Assembly (NCBI RefSeq): GCF_030027245.1
Contig: NZ_JASERT010000004.1
Coordinates: 1-64,000 of the forward strand
Length of the DNA stretch: 64,000 nucleotides
Origin: Asticcacaulis sp. EMRT-3
GTDB lineage: Bacteria; Pseudomonadota; Alphaproteobacteria; Caulobacterales; Caulobacteraceae
Direction of reading: 5' to 3'
Position 1 is the first letter of the stretch; each line of letters opens with the position of its first letter. This document shows, one piece after another, positions 18,530 through 26,402 of this stretch. A program made the translations under genes and the position numbers. A model generated the notes under the pieces. The model saw nothing but the letters and a program-made list of their open reading frames with translations. It did not search any database and was not told the origin of the DNA.

Positions 18530-19947
18530 GCGCCGACGCGCTGAAAAAAGCTTCGACCACACCCGGCCTGCCCCTGTCGCTCGGCATAGGGCCGCTGATC
18601 GAAAAGGCCGATGTCGAAACCCATCCGCGCGCCCTCGATGCGCGCAGCCTGCTGATCTGCCTCCTGGCCATAGCGCTGGGCGCCCTGATCACGCCCGTGG
18701 CGCGCGCCCTGATGCTGCTGATCGGGCTGATCACCAATCTCGTCTTTTACGGGCGCGTGTCGGGCGATCTTGTCTCACCGGCGGGCAGCCCGCTTGGCGT
18801 GTTTATCGTTGTCGTGCCGGTGATCGGCTCGGTTCTGGTCGGCCTGATGGCGCGTTATGGCGCAAAAGCCATTCGCGGCCACGGCATTCCCGAAGCGATG
18901 GAGCAGATCCTTAACAATGACAGCCGCATTCCGGTGCGCATGACCTTTTTAAAGCCCTTGTCCGCAGCCATCGCCATCGGCACGGGCGGCCCGTTCGGCG
19001 CCGAAGGCCCGATCATCGCCACAGGCGGCGCGCTCGGTTCGCTGCTGGGCCAGGTGATCCATGTCAGCGCCCATGAGCGCAAGACCCTGCTGGCGGCGGG
19101 CGCGGCGGCGGGCATGACCGCCATCTTCGCCACGCCGTTTTCAGCCATATTGCTGGCTATCGAACTTCTGGTGTTCGAGTTCCGGCCGCGCTCCTTCATT
19201 CCCATCGCCCTGGCGGCCCTGACGGCGATCTGGCTGCAGCCCTATCTGTTCGGCGTCCATCCGGTCTTCGCCGTGCCGCACCTGCCCGCCGCACCTCAGG
19301 CGGCGCTGATCGGTTATGCGCTGGAAGGCCTGATCATGGGCGGGCTGGCGGTCTGTATCGCGCGCGCCACCTATCTGGTCGAAGACCTGTTCGAGACGTT
19401 GCCCCTGCACTGGATGTGGTGGCCCGCCATAGGTGGCCTCGCGGTCGGGCTGATCGGCCTCGTTTCGCCGCACACACTGGGCGTCGGCTATGACAATATC
19501 GAGCGCATTCTGAGCGGCCATTTCCTCGGCACGGCGCTTCTGGTCTTCTGCCTGTTCAAGTTTCTGTCATGGTCGATTGCGCTGGGCAGCGGCACATCGG
19601 GCGGCACACTGGCGCCGATCTTTACCATTGGCGGCGGTTTAGGCGTGCTGATCGGTCAGGGATTGAGCAGCATGGGCCTCGGCGTCGATGTGCGCATGGC
19701 CGGTCTGGTCGGCATGGCGGCCTGCTTTGCCGGGGCATCGCGCGCCCTGTTCGCCTCGATCCTGTTCGCGCTGGAAATCACCGGCCAGTTCAGCCCGCTT
19801 GTGCCGCTGATCGCAGGCTGCGTCACCGCCTATCTCGTTTCGGCCTTCCTGATGCGCACCACCATCATGACCGAAAAGCTGGCCCGGCGCGGCACGCATG
19901 TACCTTCAGACTATGTGGCGGTGGCGACAGGCTCCCGAAAACCCTGA
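18526..19947 (+). CDS. ClC-family chloride channel or H+/Cl- antiporter
   Basis: Integral membrane protein of 473 residues. The ClC signatures are present: GHGIPEAMEQ (first helix-D anion motif, with GHGIP in place of GSGIP), GGPFGAEGPIIATGGALGSLLG (second motif, with the gating Glu of xEGP) and GGTLAPIFTIGGGLGVLIG (third motif). There is no C-terminal CBS pair, as in many bacterial members. It may serve acid resistance or anion balance; channel versus exchanger cannot be settled here. Translation is coupled to the upstream MarR gene. Confidence 0.93.
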   Translation: MSADALKKASTTPGLPLSLGIGPLIEKADVETHPRALDARSLLICLLAIALGALITPVARALMLLIGLITNLVFYGRVSGDLVSPAGSPLGVFIVVVPVIGSVLVGLMARYGAKAIRGHGIPEAMEQILNNDSRIPVRMTFLKPLSAAIAIGTGGPFGAEGPIIATGGALGSLLGQVIHVSAHERKTLLAAGAAAGMTAIFATPFSAILLAIELLVFEFRPRSFIPIALAALTAIWLQPYLFGVHPVFAVPHLPAAPQAALIGYALEGLIMGGLAVCIARATYLVEDLFETLPLHWMWWPAIGGLAVGLIGLVSPHTLGVGYDNIERILSGHFLGTALLVFCLFKFLSWSIALGSGTSGGTLAPIFTIGGGLGVLIGQGLSSMGLGVDVRMAGLVGMAACFAGASRALFASILFALEITGQFSPLVPLIAGCVTAYLVSAFLMRTTIMTEKLARRGTHVPSDYVAVATGSRKP

Positions 19948-20018
19948 AGGGACGCCATTGTGACTTGCCTTGGCGGCGGCGGGCGTTACAAGGACGCACC
20001 TTTCCCCTCTGAGGCCCC

Positions 20019-21113
20019 ATGACGGATTTCGCCGCCGAACTTGCCCGCCTGCGCGCCGCCGACCGTTACCGCAGCCTGAACCTGCCGGGCGGTATCGACC
20101 TGTCGTCGAATGACTATCTCGGCCTGTCGCGCCATCCGGCCCTGGCGCAGGTGGCGATTGCGGCCCTGCAAAACGGTCTGAGCGCCGGGGCCACCGGTTC
20201 GCGCCTGCTGCGCGGCCACCAGCAGGCCCATGCCGAACTCGAAGCCTTCGCCGCCCGCTATTTCGATGCGCCGCGCACCCTGTTCTTCGCCAATGGCTTT
20301 CAGGCCAATTACGCCCTGATCACCACACTGATCGACCGCCATGATGTGGCGATTTTCGATAGTCTCTGCCACGCCAGTATGCGCGACGGCCTGCACGCCA
20401 GCCATTGCCGCAGCCTGAAGGTGCGCCACAATGACCTCGATGCGTTTGAGGCCGCCCTGCAAAAACCGCGCTCAGGCCGGGCCTGGGTGCTGATCGAGTC
20501 GGTGTACAGCATGGAGGGCGATGTGGCCCCGGTGGCCGAATTGCTGGGCTTATGCGAACGCCATGACGCCATGCTGATCGTCGATGAAGCGCACGGCACA
20601 GGCGTCTTTGGCGCGCATGGGCGCGGCGTCAGCGAGGGTCTGGCCCATGAACGCCTGATCAGCCTGCACACCTGCGGCAAGGCGCTCGGCGTCGCGGGCG
20701 GACTGGTCTGCGCGCGCGCCGACATCATCGAGTATCTGATCAATTTCGCCCGCCCCTTCATCTATTCCACCGCCCCCATGCCGCTTCAGGCCGTGCTGGT
20801 GCAAAAAGCGCTCGAACTGGTGCGCGACGAACCCGAACGGCGCGAACGGCTCCTTGGCCTGCAAGGCTTTGCCGCCGAACGCCTGAAGATGGCGGTATCG
20901 AGCCCGATCATCCCCATCCTGATCGGTGAGGACGCCAAAGCCGTCGCCATCGCACACAGCCTGCAACAGCAGGGCTTTGACATCCGCGCCATCCGCCCGC
21001 CCACCGTGCCCGCTAGCACGGCGCGCCTGCGTTTGTCGCTCAATGCCGGTCTGACGCCGGACGACATCGCCGCTTTCGCCACCGCCCTCTCGCCGCTGCT
21101 GGAGACGCCATGA
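20019..21113 (+). CDS. bioF: 8-amino-7-oxononanoate synthase
   Basis: PLP-dependent enzyme of 364 residues joining a pimeloyl thioester with L-alanine to give KAPA, the first step of biotin ring assembly. The alpha-oxoamine synthase signatures are visible: LSSNDYLGLSRHP, GATGSRLLRGHQQAHAELE, IVDEAHGTGVFGAHGRGV, and the PLP-lysine segment LHTCGKALGVAGG. First gene of a tight bioF-bioD-bioA run with 4-base overlaps. No bioB, bioC or bioH is in the window. Confidence 0.96.
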   Translation: MTDFAAELARLRAADRYRSLNLPGGIDLSSNDYLGLSRHPALAQVAIAALQNGLSAGATGSRLLRGHQQAHAELEAFAARYFDAPRTLFFANGFQANYALITTLIDRHDVAIFDSLCHASMRDGLHASHCRSLKVRHNDLDAFEAALQKPRSGRAWVLIESVYSMEGDVAPVAELLGLCERHDAMLIVDEAHGTGVFGAHGRGVSEGLAHERLISLHTCGKALGVAGGLVCARADIIEYLINFARPFIYSTAPMPLQAVLVQKALELVRDEPERRERLLGLQGFAAERLKMAVSSPIIPILIGEDAKAVAIAHSLQQQGFDIRAIRPPTVPASTARLRLSLNAGLTPDDIAAFATALSPLLETP

Positions 21114-21733
21114 GCCGTTTCATCATCACCGGCACCGATACGGGCATCGGCAAGACGGCGGTTTCGGCCATGCTGACGCTTTCGCTTCATGCCGATTACT
21201 GGAAGCCGATCCAGTCTGGAGCCGAAGACGGCACCGACCGTAACACGGTACAAAGCCTGACCGGCCTGCCCGATGCGCGCTTCCTGCCCGAAGCCTATAT
21301 CCTGACCCAGCCCCTGTCGCCGCACCGCGCCGCCGAACTGGACGGCGTGGCGATCGACGAAGCCCGCCTGGCCGTGCCGCCCACGTCCAACCCGCTGATC
21401 ATCGAAGGGGCGGGCGGCCTGCTGGTGCCGGTGACGCGCCAGCTTTTGCAGATCGACCTGTTCAAAGCTTGGGACGCGCCGCTGATCCTGTGCGCCCGCA
21501 CCGGGCTTGGCACGATCAACCACACGCTTCTCTCCATTGAAGCCCTGCGCGCCCGCCACATGCCCTTGCACGGCCTCATCTTTATCGGCGACGATAATAC
21601 CGATAATATCCGCACCATCGCCGACACCTCCGGCGCGCGCGTGCTGGGCCGCCTGCCCCGGCTGGAGCGGCTGGACAAAGACGCCCTGACAGCCGCCTTC
21701 GCCGATCATTTCCACAAGGCCGATTTCCCATGA
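21110..21733 (+). CDS. bioD: ATP-dependent dethiobiotin synthetase
   Basis: Protein of 207 residues that closes the ureido ring of dethiobiotin from DAPA, CO2 and ATP. The N-terminal P-loop is FIITGTDTGIGKTAVSA; YWKPIQSGAEDGTD, the LSPHRAAELDG segment and IIEGAGGLLVPVT are family hallmarks. It overlaps bioF and bioA by four bases each (ATGA at both junctions), so the three are co-translated. Confidence 0.96.
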   Translation: MSRFIITGTDTGIGKTAVSAMLTLSLHADYWKPIQSGAEDGTDRNTVQSLTGLPDARFLPEAYILTQPLSPHRAAELDGVAIDEARLAVPPTSNPLIIEGAGGLLVPVTRQLLQIDLFKAWDAPLILCARTGLGTINHTLLSIEALRARHMPLHGLIFIGDDNTDNIRTIADTSGARVLGRLPRLERLDKDALTAAFADHFHKADFP

Positions 21734-23004
21734 CCTCCCCCCTCTGGCATCCGTTTACGCAGCACGCCCTCATGCCGGAACAGGTGTTTATCGACCGGGC
21801 TGAGGGTGCCTATCTCTATGATCGCTCAGGAAAACGCATTATCGACGCCATTTCCTCATGGTGGGTCAATATTCACGGCCATAACCATCCGAAGATCGTC
21901 AGCGCCGTACAGGCGCAGGCCGCGCAGCTTGACCAGATCATCTTCGCCGGTTTCACCCACGCCCCCGCCGAAGAACTGGCAGCCAGGCTGGTGGCCCTGA
22001 CCGGCCCCGAACTGACGCGGGTGTTTTTCTCCGACAGCGGTTCCACCGCCGTTGAGGTGGCCCTGAAAATGGCGCTCGGCTACTGGACGCATAAGGGCAA
22101 AGCGCGCGGTGGCATCGTCACGCTCGATCACGCCTATCACGGCGATACGTTCGGCGGCATGTCGGTGGGCGGGCGCAGCGTTTTCAACGCCGCCTATGAG
22201 CCGATGCTGTTCGATGTCCACCGCCTGCCCTGCCCCATGCCGGGCGCTGAGCACCTGACCGTCGAAGCATTCGAGCGGCTTTTGCAGACGCAAGGCGACG
22301 ACATGGCCGCCCTGATCCTTGAGCCGCTGGTGCTGGGGGCCGCCGGTATGCTGATGTACAGCCCCACCACCTTGCGCGCGCTTTATGATCTGTGTCAGCG
22401 CTATGGCGTGCTGTTCATCGCCGATGAGGTGATGACCGGCTGGGGCCGCACCGGCACGCGCTTCGCCTGCGATCAGGCGGGGATCACGCCCGATATTGTC
22501 TGCCTGTCCAAAGGCTTAACCGGCGGCTACCTGCCCCTGGCCGTCACAATGGCCAGCGAAGAGATTTACCAGGCCTTTTATAGTCCCGACCGCGCCAAGA
22601 CCTTCTTCCACTCCTCGTCCTTTACCGGCAATCCGCTGGCCTGCGCCGCCGCCAATGCGTCACTGGCCCTGTGGGACGAAGAGCCGGTGATGGCGCGCAT
22701 CCAGACCCTGCATCGCCAGCAGGCCGCCCTGATCCCGCATCTCGCCGCCCGCCCGGACGTGACGAATATCCGCCATACCGGCACGATCCTCGCCTTTGAT
22801 CTGCGCGTTGACGATCCCGGCTATCTGTCGGGCATCGGGCCGAAGCTTTATCGTTATTTCATCAACCACGGCATTCTGTTGCGTCCGCTCGGTGAAACCC
22901 TTTATATGCTGCCACCCTATTGCGTTACGAAAGACGATCTGGATGTTATTGTCGCAACCCTTGACGGCGCCCTTGATGCTCTCGCGCATGGCGAGCTTGA
23001 ATAG
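21730..23004 (+). CDS. bioA: Adenosylmethionine-8-amino-7-oxononanoate aminotransferase
   Basis: Class III aminotransferase of 424 residues converting KAPA to DAPA with S-adenosylmethionine as amino donor. Visible are WHPFTQHALMPEQ at the N-terminus, SSWWVNIHGHNHP, FSDSGSTAVEVALKMAL, the PLP-binding FIADEVMTGWGRTG, and the lysine segment LSKGLTGGYLPLAVT, all typical of BioA. The 3' end overlaps the start of a ferritin-like gene by 17 bases. Confidence 0.96.
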   Translation: MTSPLWHPFTQHALMPEQVFIDRAEGAYLYDRSGKRIIDAISSWWVNIHGHNHPKIVSAVQAQAAQLDQIIFAGFTHAPAEELAARLVALTGPELTRVFFSDSGSTAVEVALKMALGYWTHKGKARGGIVTLDHAYHGDTFGGMSVGGRSVFNAAYEPMLFDVHRLPCPMPGAEHLTVEAFERLLQTQGDDMAALILEPLVLGAAGMLMYSPTTLRALYDLCQRYGVLFIADEVMTGWGRTGTRFACDQAGITPDIVCLSKGLTGGYLPLAVTMASEEIYQAFYSPDRAKTFFHSSSFTGNPLACAAANASLALWDEEPVMARIQTLHRQQAALIPHLAARPDVTNIRHTGTILAFDLRVDDPGYLSGIGPKLYRYFINHGILLRPLGETLYMLPPYCVTKDDLDVIVATLDGALDALAHGELE

Positions 23005-23605
23005 CGAGCAGGAGACGCCGTTTTACGACTTTCTGACGGCTGTCATCGCCCGGCCTGACGACCACATCCGCTTTCTCAACCTGTTGTCTTTGCTCGAACA
23101 TACCGGCAGCCGCAAGATCATGCTGTCGCAGATGAAGGGTATATTGACGCAGGATATTCTCAAGCATCTGGCTGAGGAAACGCGCCATGCCTTCTTCTTC
23201 AAGCGCGAGGCCGAGAAGCTGGCCATGCGCCCGCTCGAAGGCTATCCGCCCGCCGATACGATGTGCGCAGGCCCCGGCCAGCTCTATTTCGGCCGGCTGG
23301 ATGCGGGCCTGACAGGCGGTTTTCCGGCCAAAAGCCACGCCGAAATCGGCTATCTGTGGGTGTCTCTGGTGGTCGAGCTGCGCGCGCTCTGGGTCTATCG
23401 CCTGTACCAGAAGGCGCTCAGCGCCGCCAGCTATCCCCTGCCGCTCAAAGGCATTATCGCCGAGGAAGACAACCACCTGATCAGCATGGTGGAGCGGCTC
23501 GACGAACTGGGTTTCGATACCGAAGCCGCCCTCGCTCCCGCCTGTGAGCTTGAAAAGCACCTGTTCGGCAAGCTGTTCGGTCATCTGCGTTCGGCGGTGC
23601 TCTGA
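22988..23605 (+). CDS. Ferritin-like di-iron protein in the biotin operon
   Basis: Protein of 205 residues, all-helical by appearance, without signal peptide. It carries a full di-iron carboxylate pattern spaced as in ferritin-like four-helix bundles: E37 (LLEHTGS), E64-T-R-H67, E130 (VVELRALW) and E160-D-N-H163. No domain name comes to mind with certainty. The ATG at 22988 overlaps the end of bioA by 17 bases, so the gene belongs to the biotin operon. An oxidative role in making or trimming the pimeloyl precursor is a reasonable guess but is inference from context; storage or regulatory roles are alternatives. Confidence 0.8.
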   Translation: MASLNSEQETPFYDFLTAVIARPDDHIRFLNLLSLLEHTGSRKIMLSQMKGILTQDILKHLAEETRHAFFFKREAEKLAMRPLEGYPPADTMCAGPGQLYFGRLDAGLTGGFPAKSHAEIGYLWVSLVVELRALWVYRLYQKALSAASYPLPLKGIIAEEDNHLISMVERLDELGFDTEAALAPACELEKHLFGKLFGHLRSAVL

Positions 23606-23628
23606 CCGCCCATAAACCGCGATAAGTT

Positions 23629-23741
23629 AGAGCGGTCTGCATTCTGATTGAATCGGTCAAAGGCATGCAATCCGCTCTATGTTTTACATTTTTCCGCATC
23701 TCGCATTCAATTTGTAAGTCAAATTAAACGCTCGTTGCTCT
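23629..23741. repeat. Dispersed repeat family 1, first of a tandem pair
   Basis: Full-length copy, AGAGCGGTCTGCATTCTGAT to CGCTCGTTGCTCT, with the left hairpin and right AT-rich half intact. A second copy starts at the next base. Confidence 0.9.
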
Positions 23742-23854
23742 AGAGCGGTCTGCATTCTGATTGAATCGGTCAAAGGCATGCAACCCGCTCTACATTTTAC
23801 GTTTTTCCGCATCTCGCATTCAATTTGTAAGTCAAATTAAACGCTCGTTGCTCT
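23742..23854. repeat. Dispersed repeat family 1, second of a tandem pair
   Basis: Full-length copy in the same orientation as its neighbour, nearly identical in sequence. Its last bases (GCTCTAG) contain the complement of the GH130-like gene's TAG stop codon. The tandem pair separates the convergent biotin and glycosidase operons. Confidence 0.9.
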
Positions 23855-24788
23855 AGCTTCGGCGCAGGCGGGCCCGCGACAGGCGCTGGTCTTCGAGCGA
23901 ATAATAGAGCCAGATATTGCCCTGATCGACGATGGCCGAGGCGGCGAAGGCAATATCGGTATCGGTGCGGTTGCTGGTGGGCGGCGGGGTCAGCAGCGGC
24001 TGGATACAGCGATCAACCACGCTCAGGCAATCGGGCGAAAACGCCACCCAGCCGATGCGCCAGCGCGCATCGCGCGTCGCGCCGTTGTAAAACATGACCG
24101 GCCTTGCGGGATCGTCCATCAGCATCGGCCCGGTCGAGAGGTGCCAGTTGTCCCAGCCGTCCTCGCGCGGCAGAAACGGGGCCGGTTTTTCCTGCCACGG
24201 CCCATCAACATCGGGGCCGATGGCCAGACCGATGCGCGACGCCTCATCGGCGGCATATTCGTAAAAGAGTCGCCACTGGCCATCACGGGTGCGCCCGACC
24301 GTCGCCTCCTTGGTATTGCCCATCGACTTGCTGGAGGCCAGGGCCACGCCGTTCTTCTTCAGGCTTTGCAGGTCAGGCCCCGTGGCGTAAAACAGTTCGC
24401 CGTGCGTCATATCGGCGCTCACCCCGGTATAATAGACGAGATAGCCGCCCTCAGCCAGACAGACCACGGTCGGATCCTCGACCCCGCCCGTATCATTGGG
24501 CTGCGGGCCGCCGATAATCGAAGGCTCGTCAAACATATCGAAGGTCACGCCGTCATGGCTCCAGCCGGCCCAGATCTGGCCGGTATCGGTCTGCGGCTGA
24601 TCCTTCGCGGGCACGGCGCGCACCATGATGCCGAAACGGCCATCAGCCTCCTGCCAGACATAGGGGCTCATCAGGCTCCGCCCGCACAGGGCCAGCGGGC
24701 CGTTCAGCCAGACGCCCTGTATCTCCTCGACATTGAAATCGAGGCTCTGACTGGCTTTTTGCATCTTGTCTTTTTTGGGCTTGTTCAT
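23853..24788 (-). CDS. GH130/GH43-like glycosidase or phosphorylase
   Basis: Cytosolic protein of 311 residues with repeated beta-blade segments of a five-bladed propeller. GGVEDPTVVCLAEGGYLVYYTG matches the EDPR-type motif region of GH130 phosphorylases and related GH32/43/62/68 enzymes; GWDNWHLSTGPMLMDDPARPVMFYNGATRD is the later conserved block. GH130 members phosphorolyse beta-mannosides, so a mannoside substrate is possible but not proven. Its start overlaps the stop of the upstream dehydrogenase (TGATG). The TAG stop is merged with the adjacent repeat. Confidence 0.75.
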   Translation of the reverse strand: MNKPKKDKMQKASQSLDFNVEEIQGVWLNGPLALCGRSLMSPYVWQEADGRFGIMVRAVPAKDQPQTDTGQIWAGWSHDGVTFDMFDEPSIIGGPQPNDTGGVEDPTVVCLAEGGYLVYYTGVSADMTHGELFYATGPDLQSLKKNGVALASSKSMGNTKEATVGRTRDGQWRLFYEYAADEASRIGLAIGPDVDGPWQEKPAPFLPREDGWDNWHLSTGPMLMDDPARPVMFYNGATRDARWRIGWVAFSPDCLSVVDRCIQPLLTPPPTSNRTDTDIAFAASAIVDQGNIWLYYSLEDQRLSRARLRRS

Positions 24789-25570
24789 CAGGCACCGACT
24801 CCGAGCAGCAGCGACAGGCCACCATCAATGACGATGCTGGCGCCGGTAATATAGCCCGCCTCTTCCGAAGCCAGCCACAGGGCAAGCCGCGCCACCTCTT
24901 CGGGCTGACCGGCGCGCTGCATGGGAATGTTTTTCTCCAGCTTTTTGCGGTAGGCCTCGTCCTGCATGGCGCGGGCATTCATCGGCGTCAGGATCATGCC
25001 CGGCTCGATGGCGTTGATGCGCACACCGCGCGCCGCCTCCTCGATCGCCAGTGTTTCAACCAGATTTTTCAGCCCGCCCTTGGCCGCGCCATAGGCCGCC
25101 CCACCGGCCCTGACCACCTCGGCATGGATCGAGGAAATGTGCAGGATGGCGGCGGGGACTGCGCCCTCGCCCCGGCCCTTCAGAAACCGTTTCGAGGTCA
25201 GGAACGCACCGGTCAGATCGGTATCGATACGCAGTCGCCAGTCGGCCAGACTCATCTCGCGCACATGGACGCCCTGCATATTGACGCCCGCCGAATTGAC
25301 CAGCACCTGAGCCGGGCCATAGTCGGCCTCGGTGGCGGTGAAGGCGGCCTCCACCGAGGCCTCGTCATCGACCGAACACTGTACGATGCGGGCGTGGCCG
25401 CCCCTGGCGCGCGCTTTCTGGGCCACGGCCTCGGCGGCGGCCCTGTCCTGATGGTAAAGAATGGCCACCCGGTCGCCTGCCCCGGCAAAGGCCATGACGC
25501 AGGCCGCCCCTATGCCGGAATCGCCGCCGGTGACGATCACACATCTGCCCTGTGCCTTATCCGATGCCAT
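24788..25570 (-). CDS. SDR-family oxidoreductase (glucose 1-dehydrogenase-like)
   Basis: Short-chain dehydrogenase of 260 residues. The cofactor motif is TGGDSGIG at residues 15-22; NSAG follows in the NNAG position; the catalytic set is Ser in HISSIHAE and Tyr-x3-Lys in YGAAKGG. The C-terminal GYITGASIVIDGGLSLL is usual. The closest class by motif is glucose/ribitol dehydrogenase. It is first in a two-gene unit with the GH130-like enzyme, suggesting oxidation of a sugar released or modified by that partner. Substrate and cofactor preference cannot be fixed from sequence. Confidence 0.9.
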   Translation of the reverse strand: MASDKAQGRCVIVTGGDSGIGAACVMAFAGAGDRVAILYHQDRAAAEAVAQKARARGGHARIVQCSVDDEASVEAAFTATEADYGPAQVLVNSAGVNMQGVHVREMSLADWRLRIDTDLTGAFLTSKRFLKGRGEGAVPAAILHISSIHAEVVRAGGAAYGAAKGGLKNLVETLAIEEAARGVRINAIEPGMILTPMNARAMQDEAYRKKLEKNIPMQRAGQPEEVARLALWLASEEAGYITGASIVIDGGLSLLLGVGA

Positions 25571-25998
25571 ATTCCGTCTCTTTATATCTGCTTTGTGGCA
25601 CTATATTGCCGCAGCCAATCTAGGGAGAGCGCGCCTCTGAATCCTATAGGGTTTAGGGCTTTAGAAATAAATTTCCGGTGCTGCATTTAATAAGTACCCA
25701 AATATTGGTGAATATTTGCAATATAATTTTGAAATTAAAGCCTGTTTCTCATATTTATCCGAAAGTATCTCAATAGAAATATTTCAATTTAGAAATATAT
25801 AATCACCGTAATCGACCATTAGGTCTGAATATATACAAACCGAGACGCGAATGCACGTAAAGCGCCAAAGTCATATTTACATAATATTTATATCAGCGCC
25901 CGGTTTCAGTCTCACCTCTTCATGGTTTTCGCCTGAAGCGTCTGGTGTCGCTGACAAGTGGGCGGGTTCATTGCCTGCCCTCAAACCTTCCGGCCGTT
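25571..25998. other. AT-rich promoter region of the SDR operon
   Basis: About 430 bases without a gene. From 25660 to 25900 the DNA is far more AT-rich than the window average and rich in AATATTT words. It includes TTAGGTCTGAATA (25819-25831), a half-match to the GTCAGAC operator words near the GntR gene. Probably regulatory DNA for the leftward operon. Confidence 0.5.
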
Positions 25999-26095
25999 AG
26001 AGCGTGTTCCGATCTGATTGGATCAGATCGGCGCTCTAAGCTTATGTTTTTACGCGCATCCCGAAAAGTGCGTCACACTTTTCGGGATGCGCTCT
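25999..26095. repeat. Dispersed repeat family 2
   Basis: Two hairpins in series: a CCGATCTGAT...ATCAGATCGG stem inside AGAGCG/CGCTCT, then CATCCCGAAAAGTG with CACTTTTCGGGATG, closing in CGCTCT. The second stem is of the AAAAGTG...CACTTTT type widespread in alphaproteobacterial intergenic DNA. It is fused end to end with a family 1 copy. Confidence 0.85.
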
Positions 26096-26208
26096 AGAGC
26101 AACGAGCGTTTAATTTGACTTACAAATTGAAGGCGAGATGCGGAAAAACGTAAAATGTAGAGCGGGTTGCATGCCTTTGACCGATTCAATCAGAATGCAG
26201 ACCGCTCT
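26096..26208. repeat. Dispersed repeat family 1, inverted copy
   Basis: Full-length copy in reverse orientation (AGAGCAACGAGCG to CAGACCGCTCT), sharing the CTCTAGAG junction with the family 2 element. The next 190 bases, up to the Fic gene, hold no recognisable feature apart from a palindromic GCTTCGCTCGAT tract. Confidence 0.9.
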
Positions 26209-26402
26209 AGTCAAGAAAGGTGACCCCGTTGGTTGTCGCCGCCCCCCTCCCCTTCTTCGCTTCGCTCGATCGGAAGGGTGGCAGACGGCACAGCCGACGC
26301 AGGTGTCTATTTCTTAGCGGACATGATAGCGGACACAGAACCGGTCATATAAACGGCCTTGTTATAAATTTATTGATATTATATAAGATATTATAAACCC
26401 TG

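Noticed and set aside
23481..26208. Repeat family 1 elements as small-RNA genes or an insertion sequence
   Set aside because: No promoter-terminator pair or transposase is visible; the palindromes and placement at gene ends fit terminator-like intergenic repeats better.
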